The notes: generated by a model not told the origin, from the sequence alone. DNA of 42,370 nt from CAZIKB01 sp964539665 (GCA_964539665.1 CAZIKB010000051.1:1-42370); one strand, 5' to 3'. Positions 25,258 through 35,213 are shown, counted from the stretch's first letter. A program made the numbers and translations.

Positions 25258-26895
25258 TTATCCAGTAAATTCAATATTTTTCAAATACTGGAGCACTCTC
25301 ACCTGAATTAAACTTTCCAGAATTAATGATACAGTCAAAATCATTATAGCAAAAACCGCAAAACTAACTGCATCAGAGTAAACATATTTAAATATGAGCG
25401 GTAAAATCAAATAAATGATAAATGGCACCAGAATTAGGAACAAAGCCATATTTCTTGAACGACTGCCTTTAACATTCGGACGAGAAAATGGCAAATCAGG
25501 CGAATAAAGAAATGCTAATTGTAAAAATAAGTGAGCCAAAAGCCCTAATACCAGTATATGTAATAGAACATGTAAAATATTGTTAAAATAGTAATAAAAA
25601 ATGACTCCAAGAATTAATAAAAAAGGCAATACAAAATATATCATTAAAAAGTTTTTCTCGGATAAAATCAAACGGCGCAAATTAGCGGGGGTAGTATAAA
25701 ATATCCATGAAGCAAGATATGCATCGCTCTGGGTTACATAGGTGCGCAGCATCATCGGGAAGAGAAATACAATTAAATAGAGCAAACCAGTTCGACTCAT
25801 CTCGAATTGATGGGTATCAAACGGATTTGGTAAACTACCTTGTTCCAGTCCAATAAAAAGATAAAAAATAGTTAAAGGCAAAATGCCGAGAACAGCCATT
25901 TTGAATTTGTTATCATATACAAACTGGTTCCTAATTAATTTTGCCACCACACGCTCTTCATGCGCCCGGGTAAAAATCAAAAACGGATTCATGAATCTTC
26001 TTGATGAAGTTTTTCTTACTATTTGCCTATCTGCTAAAGCGGTCATTCTTTCTGAGTAAGTCATTGACAATTTTGAGAAAGAGAAATAGCCAACAACTGC
26101 CATGAGTAAAATGGCTAAAGCGGCCAGAAGCCAATTGAGCATGACAGGTTTACCAATTAAAATGATGAAACAACTGCTAAACCAGCTTGAAGGTAACAGA
26201 ATCAGCCAAGGATAATTGGTAAAATTAAAATGTGGAAATGTGGAATTCTCAAAAAGACTTGGGATAATAAAAAAACTACTATAAATCAGAAAGGCTAATC
26301 CAATCTGAATTAACGCCAAAAAATTTTTTAATCGCTGAAGGCTGACTTTTTGTAAAATATAAGTGTAAAAAAGAATAATTGCCAGGGAAATTGTCAAATT
26401 TGCCAAAAAAATACTAAGAAATGCAGCCAGTCCTAACATCGGATTGACGCCTGATTTGAAAATAAATGCCACAATTGACGGCAAACTCAGGGTTGTTGTA
26501 AAAGTTAAAACATAAAACAGGATATTGGCTAATTTTACAAAGAAATAAGTTCTGGACTCTATGGGGCGATAGCCCATTACCGGGTAATCATCCGGTGATA
26601 TCACCACAGTATGATATTCAACCAAAATCAGACCGCCAATCATAATCATTGTATAGCTGATAAGAAGGGTGGACGTAAAAAAAATATTTTGATTGGACAG
26701 TACGATTGGTATAAAAATTAAGCCGGTTAACAAATAAAAAAAGATTAGTGTGAGAAATATCCTGCCACCTGTACGACCGTGACGAAGAGTGGTGGACATG
26801 GCGGATTCGCGAAAGTCCTTTTTTATGGTAGCTTTGGTAAGGGCGACCCATTGGATATAGTCAATACCCAGTATCTTGAATAAATTACCGAGCAT
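25258..26895 (-). CDS. ABC transporter membrane protein
   Basis: 545 aa with roughly 11-12 hydrophobic segments in two clusters (for example SQNIFFTSTLLISYTMIMIG and MALFLILVPFIIYLILPLIF) and a central soluble stretch containing RAHEERVVAKLIRNQFVYD. I start at the ATG at 26895, which forms TGATG with the stop codon of the ATPase gene; a GTG at 26898 is equally possible. This coupling makes it the permease partner of the ATPase. No substrate-specific motif seen. Most likely an exporter of the large-permease kind whose cargo is unknown. Confidence 0.8.
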   Translation of the reverse strand: MLGNLFKILGIDYIQWVALTKATIKKDFRESAMSTTLRHGRTGGRIFLTLIFFYLLTGLIFIPIVLSNQNIFFTSTLLISYTMIMIGGLILVEYHTVVISPDDYPVMGYRPIESRTYFFVKLANILFYVLTFTTTLSLPSIVAFIFKSGVNPMLGLAAFLSIFLANLTISLAIILFYTYILQKVSLQRLKNFLALIQIGLAFLIYSSFFIIPSLFENSTFPHFNFTNYPWLILLPSSWFSSCFIILIGKPVMLNWLLAALAILLMAVVGYFSFSKLSMTYSERMTALADRQIVRKTSSRRFMNPFLIFTRAHEERVVAKLIRNQFVYDNKFKMAVLGILPLTIFYLFIGLEQGSLPNPFDTHQFEMSRTGLLYLIVFLFPMMLRTYVTQSDAYLASWIFYTTPANLRRLILSEKNFLMIYFVLPFLLILGVIFYYYFNNILHVLLHILVLGLLAHLFLQLAFLYSPDLPFSRPNVKGSRSRNMALFLILVPFIIYLILPLIFKYVYSDAVSFAVFAIMILTVSLILESLIQVRVLQYLKNIEFTG

Positions 26896-27662
26896 CACAC
26901 GCGTTCCAGCGCTTGTAAGAAATCTTCCGTATATACACCTACATCCTGAGAACCAGTGAGTTTATGAAAAGCCTGTTCCAATGTGGGCTGCGAAGTGTGT
27001 TTGGTTATTTCAGAAATGTCGCCCTGTATAACGAGTTCACCTTCATTGATTATGGCAATTCGGGTACAAATTCGTTCTACGACTTCCAGGATGTGAGAAC
27101 AAAACATGATGGTTTTTCCCTGGGCAGCGAATTTTATTAAAAGTTCTTTGATAAGTAACGCGGCATTGGCATCCAATCCATTTAATGGTTCATCTAAAAA
27201 AAATATATTGGGATTGTGTAGAAATGCAGCCGCTAACAGAACTTTCTGTTTCATGCCCTTGGAAAAGCTACTCAAATGGCGGTCTTTGTCATTAAAAATT
27301 CCGAAAATCGTTAAAAATTCTTCGATTCGCCGATGCGCTAATTTCCGTTCCAAATGGTGCAATTCAGTGATGAGTTCCAGGTATTCCCAGGCAGAGAGTG
27401 ATTCAAACAAAGCGCCAGATTCTGGAACATAACCGATTCTCCTTTTGACTTCAATGGAATCGGTCATTACATTAAAGCCGGCAACTTTGACCGTTCCTGA
27501 AGTAGGCGTGAGCATCCCCGTACATATTTTGACTGTTGTGGTTTTACCAGCGCCGTTAGGGCCAAGGAATCCCAGGATTTCCCCCGGTTCGATTTTTAGC
27601 GATAGATTATTGACTGCTTGTGTTTCATCAAAATTTTTTGTTAGGTTTTCAATTTCAATCAT
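26895..27662 (-). CDS. ABC transporter ATP-binding protein
   Basis: 255 aa. Walker A GPNGAGKT at 34-41, signature region SSFSKGMKQK near 131-140, Walker B FFLDEP at 154-159 followed by LNGLDANAA, and the switch His in FCSHILE. The signature is the SKGM type typical of CcmA/NatA-like exporter ATPases. Residues after ~215 form a short C-terminal extension. It powers the permease encoded immediately downstream. Complete, with all nucleotide-binding motifs intact. Confidence 0.95.
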   Translation of the reverse strand: MIEIENLTKNFDETQAVNNLSLKIEPGEILGFLGPNGAGKTTTVKICTGMLTPTSGTVKVAGFNVMTDSIEVKRRIGYVPESGALFESLSAWEYLELITELHHLERKLAHRRIEEFLTIFGIFNDKDRHLSSFSKGMKQKVLLAAAFLHNPNIFFLDEPLNGLDANAALLIKELLIKFAAQGKTIMFCSHILEVVERICTRIAIINEGELVIQGDISEITKHTSQPTLEQAFHKLTGSQDVGVYTEDFLQALERV

Positions 27663-27850
27663 AATAATGTCTTAGAAAAATTTCACATCAGAAATCCATC
27701 TTCTTTTCACAAAATAAAAATTTTTTATTTAAAAAGAAAGTAATTAAACTCTAAATGAAGATGTAATTTAAATTAATGGAAGGTCAGGTTTTCATCACAC
27801 CATTTATCATTTTTCGTTAATCGGTGTTTGACCGAAAACAAAATTCTTGT

Positions 27851-27935
27851 TGTCATTGCGGGCGTTTCTCAGCGAAGCAATCTCGCAATTAGTCAGGCAG
27901 GAGATTGCTTCGGTAAAAAACACCTCGCAATGACA
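27851..27935. repeat. 85-bp palindromic repeat of the CATTGCG/GAAGCAATCTC type
   Basis: The left arm TGTCATTGCGGGCGTTTCTC then AGCGAAGCAATCTC is mirrored on the right by GAGATTGCTTCGGT and CACCTCGCAATGACA, with a 16-base centre. This style of repeat (CATTGCGAG ... GAAGCAATC) is scattered through many bacterial genomes as REP/MITE-like units. It lies just past the stop codon of the GH13 gene. Confidence 0.8.
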
Positions 27936-27952
27936 AAAAGGGCAGTTTTCAA

Positions 27953-29752
27953 TCAATCCTTAACTAAAATGACGCCCCACTTTTTCTTTAAATCAAGTTT
28001 GATTTTACCATCTTTGGTATTATATTTTCTGCCGTTTAAGAGATCTTTGACTTTAGTGCTGTTTTTCCAGGGAGTCGTAAAATCTATAATCTGTTTATTC
28101 TCGCTATTATTTAAAATTACACATACCTCATCATTCTCAAACTTGCGCAAAAATGCATAAATATTTTTTTGATCGTCCATGATGAGCGATTTAAAATCAC
28201 CCTTCTGTAGAGCAGGATTTTCATGGCGTATCTTATTCAATAATTGGTAATGGTTATAAAGTTCCTGGTTAAATACGACTTCAACTTCTTCGTTTAAATC
28301 AGGATTTACGGTGTTATAAGTTTCATTTTCAAACACAAATTCTTTCCAGAGCATAGGCTTTAAATAGTCGATATTTTCTCCGCGCCACATTCCACATTCA
28401 TCACCAAAAATAATCATGGGTGCGCCAATATATGTCAATTGAAAAAGAACTATCAATTGTTGAATTTGTAGATGCTGCTTGTTTGGTTTACCTGGATCGT
28501 AACTATGGTCATGGTTATTATTCGAATTTGTACCGTTGGAATATGACCTGTCTGGATTCAGGAGCAAACTTGAAAGCCTGCCTGTTTTATGGCTGTTAAT
28601 GAGATTTATAAGGGTGTGGTTAATTTCTTCGGGATAGACTTTTCTCAACGATTCAAGTTGCTCGTTAAATTCTGCAACTGCAATTTTATTATTGGGATCG
28701 ACGAAAAAATTCCTGATCGTCTTGGCTAACGAGTAATTTGTAATTGAATCAAAGTTATTTTTAGTTATCCAATCAGGCTGCTCAGTCCGGAATTCCGCAA
28801 CTGTAAGCGCTTCTGGATTGAGCGATTTGACCAATTGATTCCACTCTTTCCAGAATTCAACACTCAGTTCTTCTGCGGAATTGATAAACCAGCCGTCAAT
28901 TCCATCTGAAGTGATACGGTCACTATTTGGATCCATCCATCGCCGAGTAATATCAAAGATGTATTTTTTTACAGGTTCTGCTAAAACACCTTTATCTTTT
29001 TTGAAAAGGGGCAATCTTCCATCATTTTGCCAGCTTTTATAATCGAATTCAATAGTATCCGGGGTAGCAGGATCATCCCAACTAATTACCTCAAACCAAT
29101 CTTTATATGCTGAATTTTGTTGATTTTCCTCAAGATCTTTAAATGCCCAAAATTCCCGGCCGCAATAATTAAAGTCCACTTCGATTACAATTTTCATTTC
29201 AATGTCATGGGCTTTTTCTACTAATTCTAAAAATGCTTCATCAGATTTCGTTAAAGTCCAGGTTTTCGGATCATCTTTTTCAGATATTATTTTATCCCAA
29301 TCTCCATCCCGGTCTGCTCCGAAATTATTGTCAACGTGATGAAATGTAGATACATCGTTTTTGCGTATAGACGGAGCTTCAAAAATTGGATTGAGGTAAA
29401 TAACATCAACGCCAAGTTCCTTTAAATACTTTAACTTTTCAATCACCCCGAATATATCGCCGCCGTATCGACGTTCCAATATCAAATCATTGAAATCCAA
29501 TCCCCGATCAATTTCCCAAATTTGTAATTTATACCAATCCGAGGCCCAGGGGTGAACCTGCCAATCCTTCACATCTTTGCCAACTACCCTCTCCTTAACT
29601 GGATCATTTGAGGTATTGGCATTTAGATATCGTTCAGGAAGAATTTGATACCATACAGCGCCTTTTGCCCATTCAGGGATGGAGTTTTTCGTAAAACCCG
29701 CAGTAGAAAATAATACTATCAATATGATAAAATAATTTTTAAAGTTCATCAT
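27953..29752 (-). CDS. exported GH13 amylase-family protein with substituted catalytic residues
   Basis: 599 aa from the ATG at 29752, with AGG 8 bases upstream; a GTG at 29761 is possible. After a signal peptide comes a neopullulanase/cyclomaltodextrinase-like (beta/alpha)8 fold: RYGGDIFGVIEKLKYLKELG, VDVIYLNPIFEAPS, then FWAFKDLEENQQNSAYKDWF and a C-terminal beta domain. The catalytic positions are changed. Region II, normally GWRLDV, reads GWFINS, so the nucleophile Asp is Asn291 and the Arg is Phe289. Region IV, normally SHDT, reads SHKT (Lys389). Region I, normally DxVFNH, reads EVDFNY. Only the region III acid Glu320 (VAEF) remains. The frame is intact, so I infer a glucan-binding pseudoenzyme rather than a decayed gene. 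Confidence 0.88.
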   Translation of the reverse strand: MMNFKNYFIILIVLFSTAGFTKNSIPEWAKGAVWYQILPERYLNANTSNDPVKERVVGKDVKDWQVHPWASDWYKLQIWEIDRGLDFNDLILERRYGGDIFGVIEKLKYLKELGVDVIYLNPIFEAPSIRKNDVSTFHHVDNNFGADRDGDWDKIISEKDDPKTWTLTKSDEAFLELVEKAHDIEMKIVIEVDFNYCGREFWAFKDLEENQQNSAYKDWFEVISWDDPATPDTIEFDYKSWQNDGRLPLFKKDKGVLAEPVKKYIFDITRRWMDPNSDRITSDGIDGWFINSAEELSVEFWKEWNQLVKSLNPEALTVAEFRTEQPDWITKNNFDSITNYSLAKTIRNFFVDPNNKIAVAEFNEQLESLRKVYPEEINHTLINLINSHKTGRLSSLLLNPDRSYSNGTNSNNNHDHSYDPGKPNKQHLQIQQLIVLFQLTYIGAPMIIFGDECGMWRGENIDYLKPMLWKEFVFENETYNTVNPDLNEEVEVVFNQELYNHYQLLNKIRHENPALQKGDFKSLIMDDQKNIYAFLRKFENDEVCVILNNSENKQIIDFTTPWKNSTKVKDLLNGRKYNTKDGKIKLDLKKKWGVILVKD

Positions 29753-29940
29753 TACAGACACCTAATTTATTTTATATCCACGTATTTTTAAATCTTTATA
29801 CTGTTAGTTAAAATACATACTCGTATTAAGATAAATATATTCCAGTCATTTTAATGTTTTCATAAATCAGGAAATGTAAATTGAACGGAACTAAAGAATG
29901 GATTGATCGATTCTCTTGATAATAGCAGCACAAGCCCGGA

Positions 29941-31125
29941 TCATTCAATCTGAACACTATCGGATTGAACAAAGGCATAGACATATTTGTCCTCAGAAGC
30001 CCCCAAAACATAGTTCTTCCACACGACTGGTGATGTACGAATTCTTCCTTTCGTCTCTTGATTCCAGAGTTCACGGCCATTTTTTAAGTTTAAGCAGTAG
30101 TACTTTCTATCTAATGAACCAAAATATACTACACTACCTGAGAGCAATGGCGCTGTACTTATCACACTTTTTGCTCGAAACCTCCACTTTTCTATGCTGG
30201 TTTCTGCATTCAAACAGTAGAAATGGCCGTCGCTTGAGCCAAACAAAACATCTTGTCCATCTGTTGCAGCAGTTTGATAGATTGGGCGTTTAGCATTAAA
30301 TTGCCACTGAATAATCCCATCATTTAAATTTACAGCATAAAAATTACTGTCAGTTGAACCGATAAAAATTGTTTCATTCTGTATTATCGGAGTAGCCGTA
30401 ATACTCGCCCCTGTTTTGATTTCCCATTTCAAAACGCCGTTTGTAGCATTCAAGGCATAAAGCGTACCATTATCACATCCAACCACAAGGATATTATTAC
30501 TGAGTGCAGGCGAGGAGCGGTGCTGAGCTGTCGTCTTAAATGACCATATTTTTTCTCCACTTAAAAAATCATATTTATCAATATGATTATAAAGAGCAGA
30601 AATGTAGATACTGTTGTCTGTGACTAACGGTTCACTTGCAATATCACCTGCGTCAATTTTCCAGAGATATTTGCCGGTTTCAAGGTTATAATTTGCTAAT
30701 GTCTTATTGCCGTATCTCGAAGCGATTATTAAATTCCCTTCATAAAATGCACAGGTGGCTTCAAAATGTCCTTCGCTGCTTTTCTTGCCAATTCTTTTAC
30801 CAGTCTCAATACTTATCCCCTCGAATCGGCCGTCCAGAGTCGCAAAATATAACACACCATTGGCAGCTATCAGGGTTGGTCCAACAGCAGAAGATGTTTT
30901 GTAGGTCCAGGCTTTTTCAAGCGGGGGCGCAATGGTCTTCTCCCGATAATTAATCCTATGTGGTTCCCCGCCAAATAAAATCCAATTTTTATTGTTCCCG
31001 ACATCGTTGTTATATTTATTACTAACTTTGAACGAACGGCATGCGCCACCAAAATTTGTTACTAAAAGCAAAAGTAATAAATGGATCAAGAATATTATAT
31101 TTAATTTTTTAAAATATTTGAGCAA
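29941..31125 (-). CDS. PQQ-repeat beta-propeller protein, BamB-like, possible lipoprotein
   Basis: 394 aa. A hydrophobic N-terminus (FLIHLLLLLLVTNFGGAC) ends in Cys29, a possible lipid anchor although the lipobox lacks the usual Leu at -3. Seven to eight repeats follow of the form VYFGSLDRKYYCLNLKNG-x-ELW or NGTLYALNATNGVLKWEIKT, the PQQ/WD-like propeller of BamB and related proteins. The start is TTG at 31125 with CAGG upstream. It precedes the GH13 gene on the same strand with about 190 bases between. Without nearby bam genes its role is open: a scaffold, or a sugar-related partner of the GH13 protein. Confidence 0.82.
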   Translation of the reverse strand: MLKYFKKLNIIFLIHLLLLLLVTNFGGACRSFKVSNKYNNDVGNNKNWILFGGEPHRINYREKTIAPPLEKAWTYKTSSAVGPTLIAANGVLYFATLDGRFEGISIETGKRIGKKSSEGHFEATCAFYEGNLIIASRYGNKTLANYNLETGKYLWKIDAGDIASEPLVTDNSIYISALYNHIDKYDFLSGEKIWSFKTTAQHRSSPALSNNILVVGCDNGTLYALNATNGVLKWEIKTGASITATPIIQNETIFIGSTDSNFYAVNLNDGIIQWQFNAKRPIYQTAATDGQDVLFGSSDGHFYCLNAETSIEKWRFRAKSVISTAPLLSGSVVYFGSLDRKYYCLNLKNGRELWNQETKGRIRTSPVVWKNYVLGASEDKYVYAFVQSDSVQIE

Positions 31126-31333
31126 ATTTTATAACCTGCATTGTTTATATATTTTCACAAAATCCAATTACCAGCAAAATGATTTTGGACAAAATAATTA
31201 AAAACAACAATATTAAATAAACTACAAGACTATTGTATTATTGTAAACCCAATATTTTCACCGTATTATTTTTTCTGAAATTCTTTTACTGATTTATCGA
31301 ATTATGAAGGGCAAAACAATTAACAAGGTTATG

Positions 31334-31424
31334 GTAAAACCTCACTAACGAGGGGATTGGCCAACGATCTCGTTCCTAAATTTTATTTGGGAACGAATAT
31401 TACCCCCTGTAACTGAGGTTTTAC
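31334..31424. repeat. nested palindromic element
   Basis: Outer stem GTAAAACCTCA (31334-31344) with TGAGGTTTTAC (31414-31424), perfect over 11 bp. A middle stem joins GGGG at 31352-31355 with CCCC at 31403-31406. The inner hairpin is TCGTTCCTAAAT (31370-31381) with ATTTGGGAACGA (31385-31396), loop of 3. It lies in the 418-bp spacer at 31126-31544, which has no gene. Confidence 0.75.
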
Positions 31425-31449
31425 AGGTTATGTTTATAAATTATCAATC

Positions 31450-31501
31450 ATTTTGCCAATAATTATTTTGCTATTAATCATTTTGCCATTAACATTTTGC
31501 C
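31450..31501. repeat. imperfect 15-bp tandem repeat
   Basis: Four units begin at 31450, 31465, 31480 and 31494, each starting ATTTTGC and followed by AT-rich sequence (CAATAATT, TATTAATC, CATTAAC). It lies about 45 bases past the stop codon of the gene at 31545. Confidence 0.65.
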
Positions 31502-31544
31502 TGCTATATTTTTATGCTATTTGTGTTGAACGCACTAACCAGGA

Positions 31545-34499
31545 TTAAAAATCAAATCCAAACCAGAAAGCTTTTTTCAAGCCCTTTTCAAAATGTAATT
31601 TTGGACTATTAAAATCTCTTATTTGAAACCTTCTGCCAATTTCATAACGGAGGACTAAGAAACCGCCAATTCTAACTCTTAAACCGAATCCAAGGCTACC
31701 TCGAATTTCTTTGAACTCATAATCCCTGTCCCAGGCCTGTCCAAAATCTAAAAAGGTTGCACCTCGAATCGCATTGAAACCTAACCCGCCAAATGGGAAT
31801 CCTAAAAGAAATCTATCAATGAATGGAAATCTAAGTTCATGATTCATTAACAGCAATTTGCGGCCCCAAATTCTCCATCTTGGATAGAGTCGCAAATCCC
31901 AGCTACCGCCCATAAAATAGCGGTAGGCTTCTCTACCATGATTTATGCGGGCCATAAAACGGACAGCATAAGCTGTTCTGGTGCTTAAGCGAAAATACTT
32001 TCGATAATCCATTATGATAGTATAAAAATTTACATCATTGTGTTCGATATCTATAGTATGTCCAAGGGTGAATTTAAACCGTTCGCCATCCATGGGCCCG
32101 GTATAGCCCCAAAGTGAGTTGTCTTTAACATAGGAAATGGCATTTGACACAACTAATCCATTTACAGTTTCACCTCGAATATCATAGATTCTCTTCTCTT
32201 TACGAATATTGGTACTTCCCTCAATTCGATTAAAAACCGAAAAAGGGTAGCTCGCCGCGACAAATCCACCAATCTGTCTCTGCTCAAAAAAACTATCAAC
32301 CTGGTCATAATATCGACCTGTGATGTGGTAGCCGCCATAAGCATAATTCGCTCGTTTTGATAATTCAACTCGAGTTACTGCAACATTCCAGCTTTTCATG
32401 AATTCGCCTCTGGTTTGCGCATTATTATATACCAGGAAATAATACTGCTGATTCCCCAGCATATCGCTCATAGCCAATTGCGCTCCGCCCGTAACCCCAA
32501 AAATCGGATCCTGAGAAATAGCGCTTTGGGCAATATCCAGATTGAATTTCTTTTTATAATTAATGGTTTTGGACTCGACTTTTCCTGCCAGTTTATTTGC
32601 AGTCCACTGTTCTTCGACATCCATTAAAGAATCATGTTGTACCACAGGCGCTTCCTCAAATTTTTCTGCAATCTGGTCAATCTCCCTGATTTGAAATGTA
32701 AAATTCTCAAATGCAGTGAATACTATTCTGTCGTCATTGAGCCAAACCGGATCAAAAGCGCCCGTTGTAAAATTAGTTACTTTTTTCAATTGATCTGACG
32801 CCTCAATGGCAGAGGGATATTCAAAATAATTTTCACTTAAATTATACTCATTTTTTCCATTTGAGATATTTTGATTAACTTGTGCCTCTGATAATTCGTT
32901 AAACATATTAGCAAGAGGTAATTCAACACTATTATTTTTAATCACCCATATATTAAACGAGCCTTCTCTGTCAGAAGAAAAAGCAATATTCTCCCCATCA
33001 GGAGACCAGGCAGGCGAATAATCGTTATGTTTCCCAATGGTGAGGTATTGAATATTGCGATTTTCAAGATTATAAACGAAGAGGTTTAAATAACCATCTT
33101 TACCAAAGAATGAACGGTCAGAACTAAAAGCGATAGTCCTGCCATTGGGAGACCAGACTGGATCGCGATCATCATAAAAATCATTTGTTAATCTTTGCAC
33201 CTCACCTGTTTCAACTTCAATTAAATAAAGGTCGCTTAAGCCACCATAACTGATACCCGAAAATACAATTTTTTTCCCATCCGGGGACCAATTTGGAGAG
33301 GAGAGAGAAACTAATTCTTTTAATTGATATTTTTTAATTTGTTTCTTTTCAGCAATATCAAAAATATACAACACATCGCTTGCTCCGCTTTTTGAAACAA
33401 AAGTTAACTCACCTTTGCTATTAACGCTAATTTTACTACTAAGCAAATGGAAAGACTCAAAATCTGATGTACGCCCTCCTTTTACAATAACCTTTGATTT
33501 TTCAGAGTCACCACCTAATGGTTTGACATAAATACTGGAATAGCCTAAGCGATTCGAAGTGAATACTACCCAATCATTGCCATCTTTGTTAAAACAGGAA
33601 GCCTTTGTGTTTATGCCCCTTTTCGTGATGGTTTTACTTACCATTTTGGGAGAGTCGCTTTCCTCAAGCAGTGGATACTTTTTCTTTTTTAAATCATAAA
33701 TCCATTTTTCATCGAACTCTTTATAATCTAAGCCAATTGTCAGCTTCATCACATCTGAAAACCTACCCGCCTTCCAAATATTTTCAATTAATTGCAGTAG
33801 TTTTTCTTCACCAAAAGTTTCAGCAATGTATTTGCAAATAGCCTGGCCTTCCTTGTACATCAAAAAAGTACCATAAATATAATTCATGTTATTCAATGGT
33901 ACTAAATGACCACTCAGGACAGCATCACGCATAATCATTTCGGCCTGAGAATCCCACCCATTTGCCCAATATTCAGCTATACCTTCAGTAAACCAAAGAG
34001 GCATGCCTGCAAAGGTGATTTTACGATGATCTTTAAGCACTCGATTCATTTTACTGCGAGTAAAGACGTGTACAAGCTCATGATTGATCACTTTCTTAAA
34101 ATTATGAATAGAGCCGTTGGAAGGTATCACTACCCTGCCTCTGATAAATTCAAAAAAGCCTCCGACGCCTTCTGGAATAAAACTTGGGATTGTGTTTGTC
34201 TGTTGGAAATGGGAATGATTAGAATAATAAATAAGGGGGATCCTTCGCGTGATATTGTGATTTAGTTTACTTTCCAAACGGCTGTAAGCTTCTTCAGCAA
34301 AGGCGGCCCCTATCTCTGCTAATTCACGCATTTCTGGATAAAAATAAACATCAAAATGTTCGGTTTTCAGAATGCGCCACTCAAAATTGTCATATTGAAT
34401 TTTGTTTCGACCAAAATAATATTGGCTGAATCCAGTTGTACTAAATACGGAAGAAATCAACAATACAAAACTTAACGCATACCGTATTTTTATTTTCAT
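31545..34499 (-). CDS. metalloprotease, TolB-like propeller and outer-membrane barrel in one protein
   Basis: 984 aa. Signal peptide to ~25. Residues ~40-285 form a peptidase-MA-like gluzincin domain with HELVH at 140-144 and WFTEGIAEYW at 169-178 supplying the third ligand (Glu172). Residues ~300-560 carry PD40/TolB-type propeller repeats (SPNWSPDGKKIVFSG, PVWSPNGRTIAFSSDR, PAWSPDGENIAFSSDREG). The last ~320 residues are a BamA/surface-antigen-like barrel: LLMNHELRFPFIDRFLLGFP, NAIRGATFLDFGQAWD, GSLGFGLRVRIGGFLVLRYE, final residue Phe. It should sit in the outer membrane with the protease and propeller in the periplasm or outside. Such fusions recur in FCB-type genomes, function unknown. Followed by a tandem repeat and a nested palindrome. 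Confidence 0.88.
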   Translation of the reverse strand: MKIKIRYALSFVLLISSVFSTTGFSQYYFGRNKIQYDNFEWRILKTEHFDVYFYPEMRELAEIGAAFAEEAYSRLESKLNHNITRRIPLIYYSNHSHFQQTNTIPSFIPEGVGGFFEFIRGRVVIPSNGSIHNFKKVINHELVHVFTRSKMNRVLKDHRKITFAGMPLWFTEGIAEYWANGWDSQAEMIMRDAVLSGHLVPLNNMNYIYGTFLMYKEGQAICKYIAETFGEEKLLQLIENIWKAGRFSDVMKLTIGLDYKEFDEKWIYDLKKKKYPLLEESDSPKMVSKTITKRGINTKASCFNKDGNDWVVFTSNRLGYSSIYVKPLGGDSEKSKVIVKGGRTSDFESFHLLSSKISVNSKGELTFVSKSGASDVLYIFDIAEKKQIKKYQLKELVSLSSPNWSPDGKKIVFSGISYGGLSDLYLIEVETGEVQRLTNDFYDDRDPVWSPNGRTIAFSSDRSFFGKDGYLNLFVYNLENRNIQYLTIGKHNDYSPAWSPDGENIAFSSDREGSFNIWVIKNNSVELPLANMFNELSEAQVNQNISNGKNEYNLSENYFEYPSAIEASDQLKKVTNFTTGAFDPVWLNDDRIVFTAFENFTFQIREIDQIAEKFEEAPVVQHDSLMDVEEQWTANKLAGKVESKTINYKKKFNLDIAQSAISQDPIFGVTGGAQLAMSDMLGNQQYYFLVYNNAQTRGEFMKSWNVAVTRVELSKRANYAYGGYHITGRYYDQVDSFFEQRQIGGFVAASYPFSVFNRIEGSTNIRKEKRIYDIRGETVNGLVVSNAISYVKDNSLWGYTGPMDGERFKFTLGHTIDIEHNDVNFYTIIMDYRKYFRLSTRTAYAVRFMARINHGREAYRYFMGGSWDLRLYPRWRIWGRKLLLMNHELRFPFIDRFLLGFPFGGLGFNAIRGATFLDFGQAWDRDYEFKEIRGSLGFGLRVRIGGFLVLRYEIGRRFQIRDFNSPKLHFEKGLKKAFWFGFDF

Positions 34500-35213
34500 T
34501 TGACTACTGATCCAGGCTGTAAATATTTATACAAATTAGTGTTTGCAAGAACACCCAGTTTTATAATTTCGATTCCTCTTAGCAGTGCCGAAATAACATA
34601 ATTAAGAGTCTTCGTGCAAACACTATTTAAATCTTTTAAAAATATATCTCTCTTTCGGGAATTGAATTAAATAAATTACTCGTTTGATTTGTGCAATATA
34701 TTGTTTATTAAATGGATAATAAATATATGAGTATGCTATTTTATCCCACCCCCTTGATATAATCGGCAGGCTTCCAAAAATAACACCAAATGGTTTCTTA
34801 AATCCGTAGAAGTATTTAGATTTATTTACTCTTTAATGCAGGGATTATTCCGTTTTATACCATTTTTTAAATTCTTATTTATTATTGACAGTATTACCGC
34901 TTGTGTCAATTTAACAAAATATAATAGTTAGTCAAGTTAATTTTTAGTCGAACTTCCCGATACTATTTTAATAAACATGTACGTAAAATTCTATCCGGAA
35001 TTGAATTGGTGAAATATTAAACTCTAACTAATTAATATAATTGTAACCATTATTTGAGCATCCTTTTTAATTAGAAAACGATATATGGCTTGAAAAATTC
35101 CCACATTTTAACTTTTAAGTGTGATTACTAAAATAATTGTAATATTCCATTAACCTGAAGACGACAAAGAAGACAATCTACTCAAAGATAAATTGAGTCG
35201 AGGAGACAATCTA
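34500..35213. other. AT-rich divergent spacer
   Basis: About 710 bases between two divergent genes, so promoters for both must lie here. No coding frame found. Notable are an inverted repeat TTGACA (34885-34890) and TGTCAA (34904-34909), a TATAAT at 34920-34925 without a matching -35, and a small direct repeat AGACAATCTA near 35172 and 35204, the second copy just upstream of the ATG at 35214. Confidence 0.45.

Noticed and set aside
29941..31125. BamB of the outer-membrane assembly complex
   Set aside because: Only the propeller repeats support it; there is no bam context and the lipobox is atypical, so only BamB-like is used.
34885..34925. TTGACA and TATAAT as a promoter for the S41 protease
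   Set aside because: The spacing is about 29 bases, far from 17; kept only as an inverted repeat note.
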